A program made the position numbers and the translations under genes. Shown piece by piece: positions 59,432 to 64,000 of a stretch of DNA of 64,000 nt (within the stretch, counting starts at the first letter, position 1; the number at the start of each line of letters is the position of its first letter). The notes under the pieces are model-generated. The model was given only the letters and a program-made list of their open reading frames with translations. It was not told the origin of the DNA and did not search any database. Source of the DNA: Balaenoptera acutorostrata (Eukaryota > Chordata > Mammalia > Artiodactyla > Balaenopteridae). The stretch is from contig NC_080069.1 of assembly GCF_949987535.1 (NCBI RefSeq), positions 49,900,391-49,964,390 on the forward strand, written 5' to 3'.

Positions 59432-60280
59432 AAGACCTAAATAGACATTGTCTCCAAAGAAGACATACAGATGACCAACAGGCACATGAAAAGATGCTCA
59501 ATATTGCCAATTATTAGAGAAATGCAAATCAAAACTACAGTGAGGTACCACCTCACACTAGTCAGAATGGCCATTATCAGAAAGCCTACAAATAATAAAT
59601 GCTGGAGAGGGTGTGGAGAAAAGGGAAACCTCCGACACTGTTGCTGCAATGTAAATTGGTGCAGCTACCATAGAAAACAGTATGGAAGTTCCTTCAAAAA
59701 CTAAAAATAGTGTTACTATATGATCCAGTAATCCCACTTCTGGACATATATCCAGAAAAGATGAAAACTCTAATTCGGAAAGATACATGCACCCCAGTGT
59801 TCATTGCAGCACTATTTACAATAGTCAAGACATGGAAGCAACCTAAATGTCCATTGACAGATGAATGGACAAAGAAGATGTGGTGTATATATACAATGGA
59901 ATATTACTCGGTCGTAAAAAAGAATGAAATAATGCCATTTGCAGCAACATGGATGGACCTAGAGATTATCATACTAAGTGAAGTAAGTCTGACAGAGGAA
60001 GATAAATACCATATGATATCTCTTATATGTGGAATCCAAAAAATGATACAAATGAACTTATTTACAAAACAGAACTAGACTCACAGACATAGAAAACAGA
60101 TTTATGGTCACCAAAGGGGAAAGCGAGGGCAGGATAAATTGGGAATTTGGGATTAACAGGTACACACTACTATATATAAAATAAACAACAAGGTCCTACT
60201 GATAGAAGAGGGAACTATATTCAATATCTTAAAATATCCTATAATGGAAAAGAATCTGAAAAAAGAAGACATGTACACAC

Positions 60281-60317
<37 letters not shown>

Positions 60318-60387
60318 AAACTGAATCCCTTTGCTGTACACCCGAAACACTGTAAATCAACTATACTTCAATTTTAAAAAAAAAAGG
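59432..60387 (+). mobile_element. 5'-truncated L1 with 12-bp target duplication
   Basis: ORF2 C-terminal sequence, a 3' UTR with a (TG)n stretch (60284-60314) and an A-rich tail after CAACTATACTTCAATTTT. TATCACAGAAGG is repeated at 59420-59431 and 60388-60399, so both ends are exact. This is the same 3'-end type as the twin-primed copy at 18.6 kb. Confidence 0.93.
59471..60078 (+). pseudogene. L1 ORF2p C-terminal relic with frameshift
   Basis: Frame 59471-59704 carries [20 protein letters not shown] and [12 protein letters not shown]. Frame 59710-60078 continues with [26 protein letters not shown] and [19 protein letters not shown]. The two parts lie in different frames, so a frameshift near 59704 breaks them. 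Confidence 0.9.
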
Positions 60388-60399
60388 TATCACAGAAGG

Positions 60400-61554
60400 G
60401 AGAACTAGCAGGAATCCACTATCAGTTTTTAGGTTGGGAAGTGAAGGAAAATCTTGGAATTATTAAAACTCAGAAATTTGGAGGAGGCTCATTCTTGGGC
60501 TGGGACCCACACCTTTGAGGAGAGGGGGCAGACAGCTGGTCCTTGTGTCTTCGGGAAAATTTGGTGGGACTGGTCAGCAAGTGTTAAAAAAAAAAACCCT
60601 GCAAACTGGATTCAATTGGATTCAACTTCTCCTACTGCAAGTAGTGCTGCTTCTGAGGTTCAAAGGTGTTGCTAGGGTGGTGCTGACAGTAATGGGAAAC
60701 CAAAAGGAAACAGACAGGAGCAGACAGGTTTCTCTCCTTCCTCCAGGTATTCAGTCTTCCTCTAGTACCCGCTGCTGGCAGAGCTTCACAGAGGGTAGTG
60801 GGCAATGCTGGAAGCTGGTTCACAGAGTCCCGGCCCCCACATCACAAAGCTGAGTCAGGAGGATGGTCTTGAAGCTGGGATGAGTAACCTAATAAGTGAC
60901 ACAAGGTTCTCAGATCCAAGTCAGACTGATTTTAAAACTTGTGTTCTAAACCACTACTCCATACAACCAATTTTATATTTATATTCTACCTCTTATTTAG
61001 CACGTCCTAAATACCTGTACACTTCAGTAAGTGAATGCCTCACTTCTCCACAAATTCAGGCATTGGGAATCAGAATATATTATTTTCACCTTGTGGAGAC
61101 ACATTCTTTGTTTCATAGATTTCTTCCTTAGATTTTCATCCAAAAATAGCGACTTGGAATCACATTTTTCCATCTGAGTTTAAAATTTTCTTGATACTCC
61201 AACTTTCCACAGATTCTTTCTAGAGCTATCCCCAATAATGCAAAGGAACAATACACATTTCAGGCCTCCTGATTAATAGCTATCAATTCAATTGTATGAG
61301 TGAGTTTGGATGATATATCCTTCTGTGTGGCATGGGAGACACTGTTCCTCTTTAACATAGTATCTTTTTCAAAGGAAGATAAAACACAAGTCATCTATCT
61401 CTAGGTCATTTGGGAATTTCATTTTCTTTTAAACTCTGGGCAAACTGAATTAAGTTTTTCCTATAATTGCTTTTCTTCATACTTTACATGGTTTTCATAT
61501 ACAACCCCCCTTTATAACGCGTCTTCCTATATGGATATAGGTATAAAGACGCAG
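60400..61554. other. No recognised feature
   Basis: Unassigned sequence; overlapping short frames at 60454-60853 lack domains. Confidence 0.4.
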
Positions 61555-61640
61555 TGTTACCACAAATGTTTTCAGTCATCCTAATGCCTAGCAGAATGAT
61601 CAAGAAATATTTGTTGAATAAATATATGCATGAATAAATT
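61555..61640 (+). mobile_element. L2 3' end fragment
   Basis: CCTAGCAGAATGATCAAG and ATATTTGTTGAATAAATATA are typical of the L2 terminus. Confidence 0.6.
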
Positions 61641-61752
61641 ATTTTCCTTTCTGTTAATTAAAAAAAATTTATTTTCCCTAGAAATAACTTACTTATCTGT
61701 TGTCTGGATGGGCATATTAGAATTCAGAAATCAAAATTCAAAGTGACTGTGT

Positions 61753-61771
61753 GGGTGGGGGTGGGTGTGGG
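61753..61771 (+). other. G-quadruplex motif
   Basis: GGGTGGGGGTGGGTGTGGG has four runs of at least three G with loops of 1-3 bases, at the edge of a GT-rich stretch (61748-61810). Confidence 0.85.
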
Positions 61772-61904
61772 TGTCAGTGTGTGTTTTAGTGGGTGTGTGT
61801 TTTAGTGGATGGAGCAAGTAGTCTAGGCTTCCTTTATTTTGTATAGTTCATTTTGCAACTTTGTCATTGGTTTGAAAAGCCAATGTTAAAACATTTTGGC
61901 TTAA

Positions 61905-62785
61905 AATGATTGAAAGGTACAACTCAACAACAAAAGGCAAACAACCCAGTTTGAAAATGAGCAAAGGACTTAAATGGACATTTCTCCAAAGAAGATATAC
62001 TAATGACCAATAAACACATGAAAAGGTGCTTAACATCAGTAGCCATTAGGGAAATGCAAAGCAAAACCACAGTGAGTACCACTTTATACCTACTAGGATA
62101 GCTATAACAGCAACAAAAATGGAAAATGATAAGTGTTGGTGAGGATGTTGAGAAATTTGAACACTTGTGCATTGCTGTGGGAATGTAGAATGGTGTAGCA
62201 CTTGTGGAAAATACTTCGATGATTCCTCAGAAAATTAAACATAGAATAACCATATGACCCAGCAATTCTACTTCTCGGTACATACCCAAGAAAATTGAAA
62301 ACAGGTGTCCCAACAAAAATTTCTACATGAGTGTTCATAGTAACATTTTTCACAATATCCAAAAAGTGGTAACAACACAAATGTCCAGCAACCAATAAAT
62401 GGATAAACAAATGTGGTATATCCTTACAGTGGAATATTATTCAACTACAGAAAGGTACTGATATATAGATATACCTGGTAAACATTATGCTAAATGAAAG
62501 AAGCCAGACAGAAAAAATCCATATCTCGTATGATTCCTTTTATATGAAATGTCCAGGATAGGCAAATCCATAGAGACAGAGAGCAGATTATCTGTTGCTA
62601 GGAACTAGGAGTGAGGAGTGACTGCTTAATGGGTATAAGATTTCTTTTTGATATGATCAAAATAGTTTGGAATTAGATGGTGATGCACTACACTGTGAAT
62701 GCACTAAATGCCACTGAATTGTACAATTTAAAATGGCAAGATGGTGAATTTTATGTTATGCGAATCTTACCTTAATAAAAAACAA
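61905..62785 (+). mobile_element. Old L1M 3' fragment
   Basis: AATGGACATTTCTCCAAAGA, ATGACCCAGCAATTCTACTT, GGATAGGCAAATCCATAGAG and ATGGTGAATTTTATGTTATG follow ORF2 C-terminus to 3' UTR, diverged, with no open frame of note on plus. Confidence 0.85.
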
Positions 62786-64000
62786 ATGATTGATAGGAAA
62801 CACATTCAGATGAAAGAGACATTTAAAACAAAGGGGAAGGGGTAACATGAGGAATGAGTGAACAAGCCAGGGACATAATAATAGACCCATTAATTATAAA
62901 ATAGGAAGTAAACCTAAATTTCTTTAGCTTTTGTCCTTTCCAAAATCTTTAAATAAGAAGACTTTTATTAAAAGTGAAAATCTACAAGGAAAAAAGAGGA
63001 AGAATTACTGTGTATTAGAAAACATCAAATATGGAAGGCTATTAGAGAGAATCTGATTTTTCTTAAAATAATTAAACAAGCCGCTGTATCTTGTCATTGT
63101 GATTGGTGTCACCAATAAGCCTGTCTTTCTGTTGTGTTTTTCCTGCTTAATAATTTCATAATCTTATTGATACACATTCATAAGTGAGAATTAAAGTGAC
63201 ACTGATTTAAATGTGCAGGTTGAAGAGATTAGAGCATATTCCAATCCAATTTACCTGTCCAGAGGTGACCAAGGCATAATCAGAAAAGGACTTGTTTAAA
63301 GTAAGAGTAGCATTTCAATTTTCTGAGTTTCCTTTCCAGGAATATTGCAGTATATTTCTGTTTAGTCCTGCGTGAATATGGGAACACCAGACACTACATG
63401 GAAACTCTTGTTCCCCACCTGATGTTTCCAGTGTGACTAAGATTAATGATCTTAAGGGAGGTAGGGTTTGTGTCTTCCTGAATACCCTCTCCAGGAGTGG
63501 GTGGCCATTTCCACAAAGTGACAAGAGCTAAGTGACCCTCTGAAGCTGGCTGATATGGGAGAGCACGAATGTGGGCATGATGATCGTGGGCCTGGCTTCA
63601 TTAGTGCCTGGAAGAGTAGAACAGGGCTGATATTCAGACGGTTTGCCCCAGGACAGCCTTACACGCTGTTAAAATTCTGGTTGGCAAATATTTAATGACC
63701 TGAGCCTCACCCCTGTCCTGCGATCCTCTTCACAATCCAGAAACTAAAGAGTTAATGCATGGCTCATCAGAGAGCTTCTAGGTCCCTGAGTTAGTGCCTT
63801 GGCTGGTGCAATTTCTGATCGGCTGTTTGCTAAGTGCATTGAATATTATCTCTGGAGGAAACCCACCAAGATTGAATCTTTTAAGACCCTACTCTCCCAT
63901 CCTAACCCTCTGAGTGTATGTATTCTCAAATTAGGAAGTCTGTCATTCCTGTCATTCCACCCAAACACCCTAGTATTTAGGGTGTCAAGTTTTGACCTTT
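62786..64000. other. No recognised feature
   Basis: Unassigned sequence to the window end; no repeat or gene is recognised. Confidence 0.4.

Overview
The window looks like nuclear DNA of a cetartiodactyl mammal, most probably a cetacean. Eight tRNA-derived SINEs of the CHR type lie in it. Each starts with the GGGCTTCCCTGGTGG head, carries a pol III B box (GGTTCGAGCCC-like), ends in an AAAATAAATAAAT-type tail and sits between direct repeats. No BovB, Bov-tA or ART2 ruminant elements were seen, which argues against cattle or sheep. The species assignment is an inference. There is no intact conventional gene, no tRNA or rRNA gene, no CpG island and no CRISPR that I can support.

Layout. From 0 to 17.6 kb the DNA is fairly GC-balanced and poor in LINEs. 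Its minus strand carries a scatter of unusually long, protein-like open frames (66-563, 5083-5593, 6913-7044, 8465-8788, 14077-14364, 14985-15319, 17355-17609). They are separated by stops and apparent frameshifts, and I could not assign them to a family. Two CHR SINEs and an L2 piece interrupt them. From 17.6 to 32 kb the region is built of nested repeats: a CHR SINE in a MIR, a twin-primed L1 (18.6-19.6 kb), mosaic old L1 (21-22.3 kb), MaLR-type LTRs, a long eroded L1M relic on the minus strand (25.1-28.3 kb), and two copies of one LTR-like repeat. The first LTR-like copy was split by a MaLR LTR and by a Tigger-like DNA transposon.

From 32 to 48 kb there is mostly unannotatable sequence. 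It also holds a MIR split by an LTR that contains a (CA)n array, a TA-flanked non-autonomous DNA transposon (36.3-36.8 kb), and CHR SINEs. The largest element here is a 5.5 kb L1 with its 5' UTR, ORF1, part of ORF2 and 3' end, target-site duplications, a large internal ORF2 deletion and a 46-bp micro-inversion at the deletion scar. From 48 to 64 kb L2, MIR, MaLR and L1M fragments dominate, with a young-looking 5'-truncated L1 at 59.4-60.4 kb flanked by a 12-bp duplication.

The elements do not work together as a pathway. Their value is as an insertion record. The most interesting unexplained signal is the decayed, coding-like minus-strand tract in the first 17.6 kb; next come the LTR-like pair with two nested insertions and the micro-inverted L1 scar. 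All family names come from remembered consensus patterns, not from a database search.
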